A stretch of DNA of 64,000 bases from DAIOXA01 sp050949165 (GTDB taxonomy: Bacteria; Bacillota; Proteinivoracia; UBA4975). The position numbers were made by a program, and so were the translations under genes. Below, in pieces: positions 17,215 to 26,178 of the stretch. The stretch lies in contig JBMNFF010000001.1 in the NCBI GenBank assembly GCA_050949165.1, forward strand, positions 558,001-622,000, given 5' to 3'. Under the pieces are notes generated by a model, which had not been told where the DNA came from, did not search any database, and was given only the letters and a program-made list of their open reading frames with translations. How positions within the stretch are numbered: position 1 is the first letter of the stretch; every line of letters starts with the position of its first letter.

Positions 17215-17246
17215 AGAGGATGCCTCAGTTGGGCATCCTCTTTTTG
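17215..17246 (+). terminator. Terminator of dacF copy 1
   Basis: AGAGGATGCC pairs with GGCATCCTCT around a 6-7 base loop and is followed by a T run. Confidence 0.85.
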
Positions 17247-17276
17247 CGACAGTACGAAGCGTCCCCGCTGTCGCGG
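17246..17276. repeat. Dispersed palindromic repeat, copy 1
   Basis: GCGACAG (17246-17252) and CTGTCGC (17268-17274) flank the shared core GAAGCGTCCCC. The element directly abuts the ppdK stop codon. Closely related copies are at 47651-47681 and, inverted, 62775-62811. Confidence 0.7.
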
Positions 17277-17277
17277 T

Positions 17278-19914
17278 TTACTTTAAGGCAGCTTGGGCTG
17301 CGGCCAGGCGGGCCACAGGCACCCGATAGGGTGAGCAGCTTACATAATTCATATTCAGGCTGTGACAGAACTCGATGGAGCTGGGCTCGCCGCCGTGCTC
17401 GCCGCAGATGCCAATCTTCAGCTTGTCGTTCTGACCCCGGCCAAGTTTGACGGCAATTTCCATGAGTTTGCCCACGCCCTGGCGGTCCAGGACGGCGAAG
17501 GGGTTGTCGGGCAGGATTTTTTCAGCCAGGTATGCCGGCAGGAACTTGCCCTCGGCGTCGTCCCGGCTGAAGCCGAAGGTGGTTTGGGTCAGGTCGTTGG
17601 TGCCAAAGGAGAAGAAGTCGGCATGCCGGGCTATCTCGTCGGCGGTGACGCAAGCCCGGGGTAGCTCGATCATGGTCCCGATGAGGATATCCAGCTTCTT
17701 GCCGGTCTCCTGGGAGATGCGATCCCGGGTCTGGCTGACCAACGCTCGCATCCGCTCCAGCTCGTTTTCGTGGGAGACCAGGGGAATCATGATCTCGGCC
17801 TTTACGTCGACACCCTCTTCCAGCAGTTGCACTGCGGCGTTGAGGATGGCCTCCACCTGCATCAGGTAAATTTCCGGGTAGAGCAGGCCCAGGCGGCAGC
17901 CCCGGTTACCCAGCATGGGGTTGGCCTCGTGGAGGGTTCTGACCTGGCGCAGCATATTGCGGGTCTCCTTGAGCTTGCTGGTGTCGCCTTGTCCCGCTTC
18001 CATCAGAGCCACATCCACCGCCAGCCTTTCTTGAGAAGGAAGGAATTCGTGGAGGGGAGGATCCAGGAGGCGAACGGTAACGGGCAGTCCTGCCATGGCC
18101 TTAAAGATGCCATAAAAGTCTTGTTGTTGGATAGGCAACAGCTTTGCCAAAGCCTGCTGCCGCCCTACCTGGGTGTCGGCCAGGATCATCTGCTGTACAA
18201 TGGGCAGGCGGTCAGTGGCCATGAACATGTGCTCGGTGCGGCAGAGCCCGATGCCCTGGGCCCCAAATTCCCTGGCCTTGAGGGCGTCCTGGGGGGTATC
18301 GGCATTGGCCCTGATTCCCAGCGTCCGCACCTCGTCGGCCCACTGGAGGATGGTGTTAAATTCGGGGCTGAGCACGGGGTCCATCAGGGGCACTTCGCCC
18401 AGAATTACCCGGCCGGTGGCGCCATCGATGGACAGCTCGTCGCCCTTGTGCAGGATTACATCCCCTACCTGGACGGTCTCGGCGGCAAGGTCGATCTTCA
18501 GGGCCTCGCATCCGCAGACGCAGGGCTTGCCCATGCCCCTGGCTACCACGGCGGCGTGGCTGGTCATGCCCCCCCGGGAGGTGAGGATGCCCGCTGCCTC
18601 CACCATACCGTGGATATCGTCGGGAGTGGTCTCGGGTCGCAGGAGAATGACCTTCTGGCCCTGACTGCCCAGGCGCTCTGCTTCATCGGAATCAAAGACG
18701 ATGGTGCCGCTGGCGGCGCCGGGAGAGGCGGGAAGCCCGGTGGCGATGACGTCCAGTTGCGCCTCGGGGGCCACCTGGCGGTGGAGCAAGGTGCCCAGTT
18801 GTCCGGCATCGACCCGGAGCAGGGCGGTCTTCTTGTCGATCAGGCCTTCTGAGACCAGGTCGACTGCGATCTGCACCGCTGCCCGGGCTGTGCGCTTGCC
18901 GGCCCGGGTCTGGAGGATAAAGAGCTTGCCCCTTTCGATGGTGAACTCGATGTCCTGCATATCCCGGTAGTGTTGCTCCAATAGCTGGCAGATCCGATTC
19001 AATTCCGTCCACACTTGCGGCATGCAGGTTTGCAGTTCGGCAATGGGATTTGGGGTGCGAATCCCCGCCACCACGTCTTCACCCTGGGCGTTGATGAGAA
19101 ATTCCCCGTACAGGACCTTTTCTCCGGTGGAAGGGTTGCGGGTAAAGAGCACGCCGGTGGCAGAATCGTCCCCGGCATTGCCAAAGACCATTTCCTGAAC
19201 GTTGACGGCGGTGCCGTAGTGTTCCGGGATCTTATTTATTCTTCTGTAGACAATAGCCCGGTTATTATTCCAGGAATCGAAGACTGCCTGTACAGCCATT
19301 TTCAGCTGCTCCAGGGGTTCTTGGGGGAAGGGCTTTTTCGCCTGCTTGAGAACTATGCCCTTGTATGTTTCCACCAATTCGGCGAGGTGAGAAGCTTCCA
19401 GCTGGGTATCGTCCTCCACCCCTTGCCTTTCCTTGAGCCTGGACAGCGCGGCTTCAAAGTCGTGATGGGGAATGCCCATGACAACATCGCCAAACATCTG
19501 GATAAAGCGGCGATAGCAATCCAGGGCAAAGCGGCGGTCGCCGGTGACGTTGGCAAGGGCCGCGACGGTAGTGTCGTTTAATCCCAGGTTGAGAATGGTA
19601 TCCATCATTCCTGGCATGGAGACAGGAGCCCCGGAGCGGACAGAGACCAGCAGAGGATTGTCGGTGCTGCCAAATTTCTTGCCCGTCTTCGCCTCCAGGG
19701 CAGCGACCTCAACCTTAATTTGCTCCAGCAAATCGGGCCAAAGTCTTCGCCCCTCCTCATAATACTGCCTGCATGCCCGGGTATTGATGGTAAAACCCGA
19801 GGGGACGGGGAGTCCCAGGCGGGTCATCTCTGCCAGATTGGCTCCCTTACCGCCCAGCAGTTCTTTGTCTTGTGCGCTGCCGGCGCTGAAGGGAGCAACA
19901 TACTTAATCGTCAT
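17278..19914 (-). CDS. ppdK: Pyruvate, phosphate dikinase
   Basis: Interconverts ATP, Pi and pyruvate with AMP, PPi and phosphoenolpyruvate. The 878 residues hold the N-terminal ATP-grasp domain ('GGKGANLAEM' near 22), the phosphohistidine domain with the catalytic His in 'GGMTSHAAVVARGMGKPC' near residue 452, and the C-terminal TIM barrel for pyruvate with 'IGTMIELPRAC', 'FSFGTNDLTQTTFG' and 'GICGEHGG'. Length is typical. ppsR, which controls this enzyme by phosphorylation, lies upstream and overlaps by 11 bp. In anaerobes the enzyme often runs toward ATP or gluconeogenesis. Confidence 0.97.
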   Translation of the reverse strand: MTIKYVAPFSAGSAQDKELLGGKGANLAEMTRLGLPVPSGFTINTRACRQYYEEGRRLWPDLLEQIKVEVAALEAKTGKKFGSTDNPLLVSVRSGAPVSMPGMMDTILNLGLNDTTVAALANVTGDRRFALDCYRRFIQMFGDVVMGIPHHDFEAALSRLKERQGVEDDTQLEASHLAELVETYKGIVLKQAKKPFPQEPLEQLKMAVQAVFDSWNNNRAIVYRRINKIPEHYGTAVNVQEMVFGNAGDDSATGVLFTRNPSTGEKVLYGEFLINAQGEDVVAGIRTPNPIAELQTCMPQVWTELNRICQLLEQHYRDMQDIEFTIERGKLFILQTRAGKRTARAAVQIAVDLVSEGLIDKKTALLRVDAGQLGTLLHRQVAPEAQLDVIATGLPASPGAASGTIVFDSDEAERLGSQGQKVILLRPETTPDDIHGMVEAAGILTSRGGMTSHAAVVARGMGKPCVCGCEALKIDLAAETVQVGDVILHKGDELSIDGATGRVILGEVPLMDPVLSPEFNTILQWADEVRTLGIRANADTPQDALKAREFGAQGIGLCRTEHMFMATDRLPIVQQMILADTQVGRQQALAKLLPIQQQDFYGIFKAMAGLPVTVRLLDPPLHEFLPSQERLAVDVALMEAGQGDTSKLKETRNMLRQVRTLHEANPMLGNRGCRLGLLYPEIYLMQVEAILNAAVQLLEEGVDVKAEIMIPLVSHENELERMRALVSQTRDRISQETGKKLDILIGTMIELPRACVTADEIARHADFFSFGTNDLTQTTFGFSRDDAEGKFLPAYLAEKILPDNPFAVLDRQGVGKLMEIAVKLGRGQNDKLKIGICGEHGGEPSSIEFCHSLNMNYVSCSPYRVPVARLAAAQAALK

Positions 19915-20734
19915 CGCGACTCTGCCTCCTTATCAGTTCTAATAATTTCCCGGCGGTCTCTTCCACAGCCTTGTTGGTGACATCAAAGATGGGACAGCCG
20001 ATTTTTTTCATGATTGCTTCGGAGTATTCCAGCTCCGCCAAGATTCTTTCCAGGGAAGCGTAACTGGATTGATGGCGCAGTCCCAAAGCCAAGAGCCGTT
20101 CCTTGCGAATCTCGTAGAGTTGGTTGGGTGAAATGGTCAGGCCCACCACCTTGTTGCGCTCGATTTCAAAGAGCTCCTCCGGCGGCTGCACTTCCGGAAC
20201 CAGGGGGACGTTGGCAACCTTTAACTGTTTGTGGGCCAAATACATACTCAGGGGAGTCTTGGAGGTGCGGGAAACCCCCACCAGGACCAGGTCTGCCAGC
20301 CCCAGCCCCCGGGGATCCTTGCCATCGTCATATCTGACAGCAAATTCGATGGCCTCCACCCTCCGGAAGTATTGGGCATCCATCTTGCGCACCAGGCCGG
20401 GCTCCAACCGGGGTTGCCCCGGCATAACCTCGGCAAAGGCAGCCATGGCCGGCCCCATGACGTCGACATGGGGGATTCCGGCCTCCCGGGCAAACTTGCC
20501 CACCAGGTCCCGCAGATCCGGCATGATGACGGTATAGACGATGACTCCGCCGTTCTCCTTGGCCTCCGCCACCACTTCCCGGACGGTCTCCGCATCGTTT
20601 ACATAGGGGACACGGTGAAATTCCGCGTTGCCCCCATTAAATTGGCTGAGGGCAGCTTTGGCCACCAATTCAGCAGTCTCTCCCACCGAGTCCGACAAAA
20701 TGTAGACCATTGGTTTCGAAATATCGGCCTTCAC
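19904..20734 (-). CDS. ppsR: Pyruvate, phosphate dikinase regulatory protein (DUF299 kinase/phosphotransferase)
   Basis: A 276-residue bifunctional enzyme that inactivates PPDK with ADP and reactivates it with Pi. 'YILSDSVGETAELVAKAA' at the N-terminus and the P-loop-like 'LVGVSRTSKTPLSMYLA' near residue 150 are family signatures. It overlaps ppdK by 11 bp and the CcpN-like gene by 4 bp, so the three form one transcript: transcription factor, enzyme switch, enzyme. Confidence 0.95.
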   Translation of the reverse strand: MKADISKPMVYILSDSVGETAELVAKAALSQFNGGNAEFHRVPYVNDAETVREVVAEAKENGGVIVYTVIMPDLRDLVGKFAREAGIPHVDVMGPAMAAFAEVMPGQPRLEPGLVRKMDAQYFRRVEAIEFAVRYDDGKDPRGLGLADLVLVGVSRTSKTPLSMYLAHKQLKVANVPLVPEVQPPEELFEIERNKVVGLTISPNQLYEIRKERLLALGLRHQSSYASLERILAELEYSEAIMKKIGCPIFDVTNKAVEETAGKLLELIRRQSRDDD

Positions 20735-21390
20735 AAAATTCCACCTTCCTCAAAATAGCCGTTGGCCACTTCATCCAGCAATTTCAGGACAATCCCCATA
20801 TCAAAGCGACCGGTAGCCAGCTTCCCGTCCTTCAAGACCGGCAGACAGGCCACCTGGCTTTGGTTGAGTTTGGCCAGGGCCTCGGTGACCGGCGCACCTT
20901 CATCTACCCAGACCAACTGGGGAAACCTGGTCATCACCATCTCCACCGGGATCGTCTGCAAATCCGCTTTGCCGACGGCTGCCTTGAGCAAATCCTTGCT
21001 GGTCAGGACGCCCTGAAGATGGCCCTGGGCATCCACCACGAACAGGGTGCTGCAATCTTCCAGGAAGAGGGTGACCGCGGCATCATAGGCCGACAGCCCC
21101 TGCTGGATGACCACCGGCAAAGCCTTGACCTTTTTGACCATTATTGTCTCCAATTGTTCTCCTACAAAACTCCTGGACTTGGGGCCCGGGTAAAAGTACC
21201 CCACCCGGGGTCTGGCGTCCAGGAGACCGGACATGGTCAGGATGGCCAAATCCGGACGCAGAGTCGCTCGGGTCAGATTAAAATGGGCGCCGATCTCTTC
21301 TCCTGTGATCGGCCCCTTCGCCTTTACCAGCTCCAATATCTCTGCCTGACGTTTGCTCAGCCGAATGGCACTCACCACCAATTGTGACAT
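20731..21390 (-). CDS. ccpN: CcpN-like repressor: winged helix plus paired CBS domains
   Basis: The 219-residue protein has an N-terminal DeoR-like helix-turn-helix ('ITGEEIGAHFNLTRATLRPDL', about 28-48) and two CBS domains (about 80-205), the architecture of CcpN/YqzB, which represses gluconeogenic genes and senses adenylates. In Bacillus ccpN is next to ppsR (yqfL), as here. Likely targets include the ppdK operon itself; this is inferred from position. Confidence 0.9.
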   Translation of the reverse strand: MSQLVVSAIRLSKRQAEILELVKAKGPITGEEIGAHFNLTRATLRPDLAILTMSGLLDARPRVGYFYPGPKSRSFVGEQLETIMVKKVKALPVVIQQGLSAYDAAVTLFLEDCSTLFVVDAQGHLQGVLTSKDLLKAAVGKADLQTIPVEMVMTRFPQLVWVDEGAPVTEALAKLNQSQVACLPVLKDGKLATGRFDMGIVLKLLDEVANGYFEEGGIL

Positions 21391-21426
21391 ACTAATTAGA
21401 GAAAAACCATGAGTATATTATACTAT

Positions 21427-22161
21427 TTAGTTCCGCTTCTGTCCTCTATTTCCCGATATTTTTTTTAATCCCTGGACTTCTTCGTCAGTCAGGGTGCGGT
21501 ACTTACCCCGCTCCAGCCCCGACAAGGTCAAAAAGGCAAATTTTATCCGCTCCAGTTTCAGCACCCGGTGCCCCACCGCCTGAAACATCCTCTTTACTTG
21601 GCGCTTGCGGCCCTCGTGGATTGTCAGCTCCAACCGGGTGCGGCCATCGCGATACCCCAAGACCCGGACCTTGGCCGGGGCGGTACGGCCTTCCTCCAGC
21701 TGCACTCCCTTTTCCAGCATAGCAATCGCCTGCTCCCGAACCTGTCCGGCCACCGTCACGCGGTAGACCTTATCCACCTGGGCCGACGGATGGAGCAGGG
21801 CATTGGCCAGCTCCCCGTCATTGGTGAGGAAGAGCAGGCCCTGGGTATCCATATCCAAACGCCCCACGGGAAACACCCGGGTCGTTGCGGGCACCAGGCT
21901 CATCACCGTGGGGCGGCCGTGGGTGTCCCTGACAGTGGTAATATACCCCGCTGGCTTATTCAAGATGTAGTAGACCATAGCCTCGTCCCGCTTTACCGGA
22001 ATTCCATCCACCTCTATCCGGTCCTGGGGAGAGACCTTTATTCCCATGGCTGTAACCACTTCTCCGTTGACCCTTACCCTGCCGGCGGCAATCAGTTCTT
22101 CGCACTTGCGCCGGGAAGCCACCCCAGCAGCAGCCAATACCTTCTGTAGGCGCTCTTCCAT
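21427..22161 (-). CDS. rluB: Pseudouridine synthase RluB/RsuA family
   Basis: Starts at ATG 22161 after AAAGGAGGGTGT (244 residues). An S4 RNA-binding domain ('RLQKVLAAAGVASRRKCEELI') precedes the catalytic domain with the family motif 'GRLDMDTQGLLFLTNDGEL', whose Asp is the catalytic residue. It should modify uridine in 23S or 16S rRNA; which site is not certain. It sits 66 bp after degV and 36 bp before the ccpN-like gene. Confidence 0.92.
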   Translation of the reverse strand: MEERLQKVLAAAGVASRRKCEELIAAGRVRVNGEVVTAMGIKVSPQDRIEVDGIPVKRDEAMVYYILNKPAGYITTVRDTHGRPTVMSLVPATTRVFPVGRLDMDTQGLLFLTNDGELANALLHPSAQVDKVYRVTVAGQVREQAIAMLEKGVQLEEGRTAPAKVRVLGYRDGRTRLELTIHEGRKRQVKRMFQAVGHRVLKLERIKFAFLTLSGLERGKYRTLTDEEVQGLKKISGNRGQKRN

Positions 22162-22227
22162 AGTACACCCTCCTTTCCGGGCCTTGAGATAAGAAAAGAG
22201 GACAAAGAGATTCCCCCTTGTCCGCAC

Positions 22228-23052
22228 CTATTGGCCGGCGACAATTATTGCTCCCCGGCCCGCATATGTACTTACTGTCCCCCCCGCCGCCCAGACGTTC
22301 AGGACATCGCCCCCCCTTGCTCCGGCAATTTGTTCCGCCACCTGCCTGGCCTCGCCGGGGCATTCCACATGGACCACTGCGGCCTCCTGCGGGGGCTGGG
22401 CCGCCATCAACTCCACCAGCCTGTCCAGAGAGCGGCGGCGCCCCCGAACCCGTTCGTGAATCTGAACGCCGCCCTGGCCATTGAGGCTGAAGATCAATTT
22501 TATCCCCTCCCGGCCCGCAGCATGGCGGGCAAAGAGATTCAGGCGTCCCCCCCGAACAATAGGTTCGATGCTGTCCAGAGTTGCAAACATGCGGGTTCTC
22601 CCAATCCTCTCCCGGGCATGATCAGCCACCTGGGCGAGACTGTGCCCTTGGGCGGCAAACTTGGCGGCGCCCATGGCCAGGAGCCCCAGGCCGGCCGAGA
22701 CCAACTGGCTGTCCAGGACACGAAGCCTGTCCGGAAACGTACCGGCGGCGATGAGGGCACTGTGGTAAGTGCCGCTCAACGCCGAGGAAAGGGTGAGGCA
22801 TAAGACCTCATGCCCCTGCTCCAGGAGGGAGGCAAACACCTTTTCAAATTCATAGGGAGGCGGTTGGGATGTAGTAGGCAGTTCCCCCGCCGCAATGATC
22901 TTCTGAGCCGCCTCTCCGGGGCCGAGATCAATCCCATCCCGAAAGCTGTTCCGGCCCAGGTTTACCCGGATGGGCACTATGGTAAGCCCCAGTTCGGCGG
23001 CAACTTCTGGGGGCAAGTCGCAGGACGAATCTGTAACAATTTTAACTGCCAT
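22228..23052 (-). CDS. DegV-family fatty-acid-binding protein
   Basis: 274 residues with the N-terminal 'IVTDSSCDLPPEVAAELGLTIVPI' and the 'TSQPPPYEFEKVF' and 'LSSALSGTYHSA' segments characteristic of DegV/FakB proteins, which bind a fatty acid for the FakA kinase. No FakA is seen nearby. It lies 17 bp after the P-loop gene of the B12 cluster, so it may be co-transcribed with it, though a functional link is not obvious. Confidence 0.9.
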   Translation of the reverse strand: MAVKIVTDSSCDLPPEVAAELGLTIVPIRVNLGRNSFRDGIDLGPGEAAQKIIAAGELPTTSQPPPYEFEKVFASLLEQGHEVLCLTLSSALSGTYHSALIAAGTFPDRLRVLDSQLVSAGLGLLAMGAAKFAAQGHSLAQVADHARERIGRTRMFATLDSIEPIVRGGRLNLFARHAAGREGIKLIFSLNGQGGVQIHERVRGRRRSLDRLVELMAAQPPQEAAVVHVECPGEARQVAEQIAGARGGDVLNVWAAGGTVSTYAGRGAIIVAGQ

Positions 23053-23069
23053 ACTATTCCTCCCCAGTA

Positions 23070-24071
23070 TTATTTCATTCCCAAAATCCGTGCCAGTTCC
23101 GCCCCCCCCTGGCGAACCACGTCCACCACGGGAACAGAAACCGTTCCGGCAATGGCGGAGTACAGCTCCAGGGCATCCAGCATGCCGGGGGCATACTTGA
23201 AGCTAACTGCATCAAAGTCAGGGTAAAAGGGATTTACGGTGATGACCTTGAGGGGCAGGGTGTTTCTCACCAGCACCCGACCGCCCCTCTCCCGATAAGC
23301 AGCCAGGAGCTTCGCCGTCTCCACCAGGTCCTGGGAGAGCATTAGCTTGACGGGATCCCGCAAGATCAGATCGGGAAGCGCGTCGCCAATTTCCCCGATG
23401 AACAGCTTCAGGGGCGCCAAATCCACCACACCGGAAAATTCCACCGTCCTATAGCCGGCGGCGGCCAGGGCACCGTGGCGACCCTGCTCCTCCACCAGCA
23501 TTGAGCCCAGTTGGAGGATGGGCTCAATGAGGTCCTCCGCCATCTCCAAACTGAAGAGGGCGGACAGGGCTGCCGTTTCTTGGGCCAGCCTGTCCAAATC
23601 CCGGGTCCGGGCTGCACCGGTGGCCAGCACCAGGCCGTCGGCGGCAGCCATGGGTGCCAAACGACCCAGTGCCCCGTCCACCAGGAGGAGCTCTATCTCC
23701 TGTTCCCGGAGTCGGTCAATGATAAAGCGGAGGGCGCTCTGGCTATTGGGGCCAGCCAGCACCACCAGACCGGAGGAGCGCACCCGGCAGATTACCAGCC
23801 GCCCCAGAGGAGTGGTTAAGTCCGTCTTCTCTATGGTTTCCAGGCGGGCGCTCCCCGCCTCCAGGCACCCCTCGGCGGTAACCACCAGGGCCCCGGCCGG
23901 CACGTTGAGCCGGGGCTTGGGCAGTCCTGTCACATTGTCCTTGCTTTCGCCATCATAACCGATACTGGTCACCGCCAAATGCTGATGGCGGGGCCACTGG
24001 TTGATGATGGCCACCGTCGTAGTCGTCTTGCCGGTATTCTTGGCGGTGCCGGCTATTCCCAAGACCTGCAT
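23070..24071 (-). CDS. P-loop NTPase-like protein of the B12 mutase cluster
   Basis: The 333-residue protein opens with a Walker A loop 'GTAKNTGKTTT' (residues 8-18) and has 'LLLVDGALGRLAPM' near 125, a plausible Walker B-like strand. Beyond about residue 160 I recognise nothing. It starts one base after the stop codon of the B12 mutase, so the two are tightly coupled. Proteins with P-loops beside AdoCbl mutases (MeaB type) protect or reload the cofactor; related genes occur in ornithine and lysine aminomutase clusters. That role here is an inference. It lacks clear G4 NKxD, so nucleotide preference is unknown. Confidence 0.55.
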   Translation of the reverse strand: MQVLGIAGTAKNTGKTTTTVAIINQWPRHQHLAVTSIGYDGESKDNVTGLPKPRLNVPAGALVVTAEGCLEAGSARLETIEKTDLTTPLGRLVICRVRSSGLVVLAGPNSQSALRFIIDRLREQEIELLLVDGALGRLAPMAAADGLVLATGAARTRDLDRLAQETAALSALFSLEMAEDLIEPILQLGSMLVEEQGRHGALAAAGYRTVEFSGVVDLAPLKLFIGEIGDALPDLILRDPVKLMLSQDLVETAKLLAAYRERGGRVLVRNTLPLKVITVNPFYPDFDAVSFKYAPGMLDALELYSAIAGTVSVPVVDVVRQGGAELARILGMK

Positions 24072-24072
24072 A

Positions 24073-25893
24073 CTACTTCACTCCGGTGACGGTGTCTCTG
24101 CCGGCGCGGCCAGGATAAGCTCCTTCATCCCGGGTGCCCAGGGTGCCCTGGTACATGGCTTCAACGAAGTCGCCGATCTTGACCACATTGCTCAGCACCT
24201 CTTCAATTTGAGCCACCATTTCCTCGGCCCACTGCTGCGCCCTTTCGGTGGGCTGGATCTTGGCCTGACCGAAGAAGCGGAAATTTTCCTTGACCGCCCG
24301 CAGGGTATCCACCCGGGAGGCCGCTGCGATGGGTCCGCCGGAATAGGCCTCATCGGAGGTGGCGATGGAAATAGCGTCGACGCCCAGGGAGGCGGCCAGA
24401 GCGGCATGCAATCCCGTACTCACTGCAGACTGCACCCTCTCCTCGGTCTGGGTCAAGAATCCTATGGGGGCGCCGGGCCAGATGGGCGCATCGACGATGC
24501 TGCGCAAGGCGAGGATTTTCGCCGCGTTAAAATCTATATAATTGTCCTTCATGGTCTCGTTGATCATGACCTCGGGGGAATAGCAGAAGAGGGGCTGGAG
24601 GATGGGCTTTGCCCCCAGGGTCAGGGCCAGGTTGGCCACAATCAGCATGCCAGCAAAGGCCTTGTGGGCAGGAACGCCGCACAATTCCTCATTGGTTACC
24701 ACGTCGAAGGGCAGGTTGTACTTGGCGGCGAGTTTGATGGACTCGACGCCGTCCACCGTCAGGCGAGCGGGCTCGGTGCCGGCTCCCAGGGCTCCGTAGC
24801 AGATATTGATCTTGGTCAGGTCGGCACCCGAGTGGGCCGCCAAGACCACGGTCTCAGGCGTATTGAGGCCCCGGTGGGCCCTGACCTGCCACAGCGTCGA
24901 GGGCTGCAGGGCATCCTTGATGGCCCTCAGATTCTCAGGCGTGATGACGGAGCCGTCCTGCTGGTGGGTGAGGTAGCCCTCCATAAATCCTTCGGTCCTT
25001 GCCCCCCAGGAGGGGTCAAAGTGAATAACGCCATCGGCGCCCCAGGCCTCCGCCACCTTGATATGGGCGATGTCCATAAAGGGGCAGCCGGTGCCGTACT
25101 GGGCAAAGACCCCGGGCTTGGTCAGGCTGTGCCGGAGCTCAGTGGGGCTCATCCGCGCCTTGGTCCGCTGGACATACTCCCGGAGGGAATCCAGTTCGGC
25201 CTGCTCCAGGCGCCGGGTCTGGGGATGGATGGTCCCCTTGAGGTAGCTGTCGGCGATGACTTCATCGCAGAGGCTGGCATATTCCTTTTTCAGGGCAGTG
25301 GCGTCCTTGCCCATGTCCTCCAGCCTGAGGATTTCTTCCCGGAGCTTCGCCCGCTGAATACCGGGGCTGGTCCGCTCCCCTGCCCAGGCAATAATTTGCT
25401 GGGCGATCTCGTCCAGCATGCCCTTGATGGAGCTGTGTTTCCAGGTATAGGGGGAGTCGCCCACCACATCGTACTTTTCTTGCCGGACGCCGGAACGGGG
25501 GGGAATGTATTCCCGGCCCTCCACAAAGGCCACGGCAGCCTCAACGGGAGTACCGGGACCGAAACCGGCATCAAAGCCCAGCTCTGCAGCCAGCTCCGGG
25601 CGGATAGCCATACCGCCCACGCCCAACTTTACGCTGTCCCGGATGCCCGCCGCATCCACCAAGTCGACAAATTTGGCCAGAATCTCTTCCACTCCATAAC
25701 CCAGGGTACGGCTAATCAGGGCAACGTCTGCCTTATGTTCGATAATCCCGTTGACTATCTCCTGGGGAGAGTAATCGGGAGGGAATAACCAGGTCTGATG
25801 CCCTGCCTGTTCCAGGCCCCGGCGAATCATCTTGAGACCGATGTCGTGGACCGGGTCCAGAGGCGCCAGGACAACTTTTTTTGAATTGCTCAT
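24073..25893 (-). CDS. Cobalamin-dependent mutase: B12-binding domain fused to glutamate-mutase-epsilon-like barrel
   Basis: 606 residues. Residues 1-130 form a B12-binding Rossmann domain: 'LDPVHDIGLKMI' carries the lower-ligand His16 and Gly19 (the preceding Asp is one place earlier than in the usual DxHxxG), followed by 'ISRTLGYG' and 'VGGMAIRPELAAELGFDAGFGPGT' equivalents. Residues about 200-560 resemble the MutE TIM barrel: 'VRAHRGLNTPETVVLAAHSGAD' aligns by eye with MutE 'ARHGTPDSRLLAEIIHAGG'. Normal glutamate mutase has these as two chains (MutS, MutE). A carbon-skeleton or amino-group migration is likely; the substrate is unknown. The TAATG overlap with the 76-residue gene implies coupled translation. 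Confidence 0.7.
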   Translation of the reverse strand: MSNSKKVVLAPLDPVHDIGLKMIRRGLEQAGHQTWLFPPDYSPQEIVNGIIEHKADVALISRTLGYGVEEILAKFVDLVDAAGIRDSVKLGVGGMAIRPELAAELGFDAGFGPGTPVEAAVAFVEGREYIPPRSGVRQEKYDVVGDSPYTWKHSSIKGMLDEIAQQIIAWAGERTSPGIQRAKLREEILRLEDMGKDATALKKEYASLCDEVIADSYLKGTIHPQTRRLEQAELDSLREYVQRTKARMSPTELRHSLTKPGVFAQYGTGCPFMDIAHIKVAEAWGADGVIHFDPSWGARTEGFMEGYLTHQQDGSVITPENLRAIKDALQPSTLWQVRAHRGLNTPETVVLAAHSGADLTKINICYGALGAGTEPARLTVDGVESIKLAAKYNLPFDVVTNEELCGVPAHKAFAGMLIVANLALTLGAKPILQPLFCYSPEVMINETMKDNYIDFNAAKILALRSIVDAPIWPGAPIGFLTQTEERVQSAVSTGLHAALAASLGVDAISIATSDEAYSGGPIAAASRVDTLRAVKENFRFFGQAKIQPTERAQQWAEEMVAQIEEVLSNVVKIGDFVEAMYQGTLGTRDEGAYPGRAGRDTVTGVK

Positions 25894-26123
25894 TATTCAG
25901 CCTCCTTTAACCAGCCGTATCTGTCACCAGAGCGGAAAATATAGCCCCGGGCCCGGACCCGGGCGCCAGGGCCCAGGTGTTGGCAAAAGACAATGTCGAT
26001 GTCCTTAAGGCCCATATCACCCATTATCCTCCGCATAATGTCCATGCCTTCGCCCTCGTCCCGACAGACAATGAAGGTCTCTATATCCAGGGCGTCGACA
26101 ATGCGATCTAAATCTTTGCTCAT
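25893..26123 (-). CDS. Small protein upstream of the B12 mutase, function unknown
   Basis: A 76-residue acidic protein. ATG 26123 follows GGGAGG with seven bases between; the TTG three bases earlier is less likely. The N-terminal half ('ALDIETFIVCRDEGEGMDIMRRIMGDMG') looks like an alpha/beta fold, and the end ('ARVRARGYIFRSGDRYGW') like a small beta barrel. No family recognised. Its stop overlaps the mutase start (TAATG), which suggests a partner in equal amount, such as a small subunit or substrate adaptor. That is inference. Confidence 0.6.
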   Translation of the reverse strand: MSKDLDRIVDALDIETFIVCRDEGEGMDIMRRIMGDMGLKDIDIVFCQHLGPGARVRARGYIFRSGDRYGWLKEAE

Positions 26124-26178
26124 CAAACGGCCTCCCGTTCAGTTTTCTGTCTCTAGCTTGCTCAAGAAAGATGGGACT

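Noticed and set aside
23070..24071. MutL-type reactivase next to the B12 mutase
   Set aside because: MutL proteins have an ASKHA-type fold; this protein has a Walker A P-loop.
24001..25788. 595-codon plus-strand frame opposite the B12 mutase
   Set aside because: Gly/His/Gln-rich composition, no ribosome site, and entirely antisense to a gene with recognised motifs.
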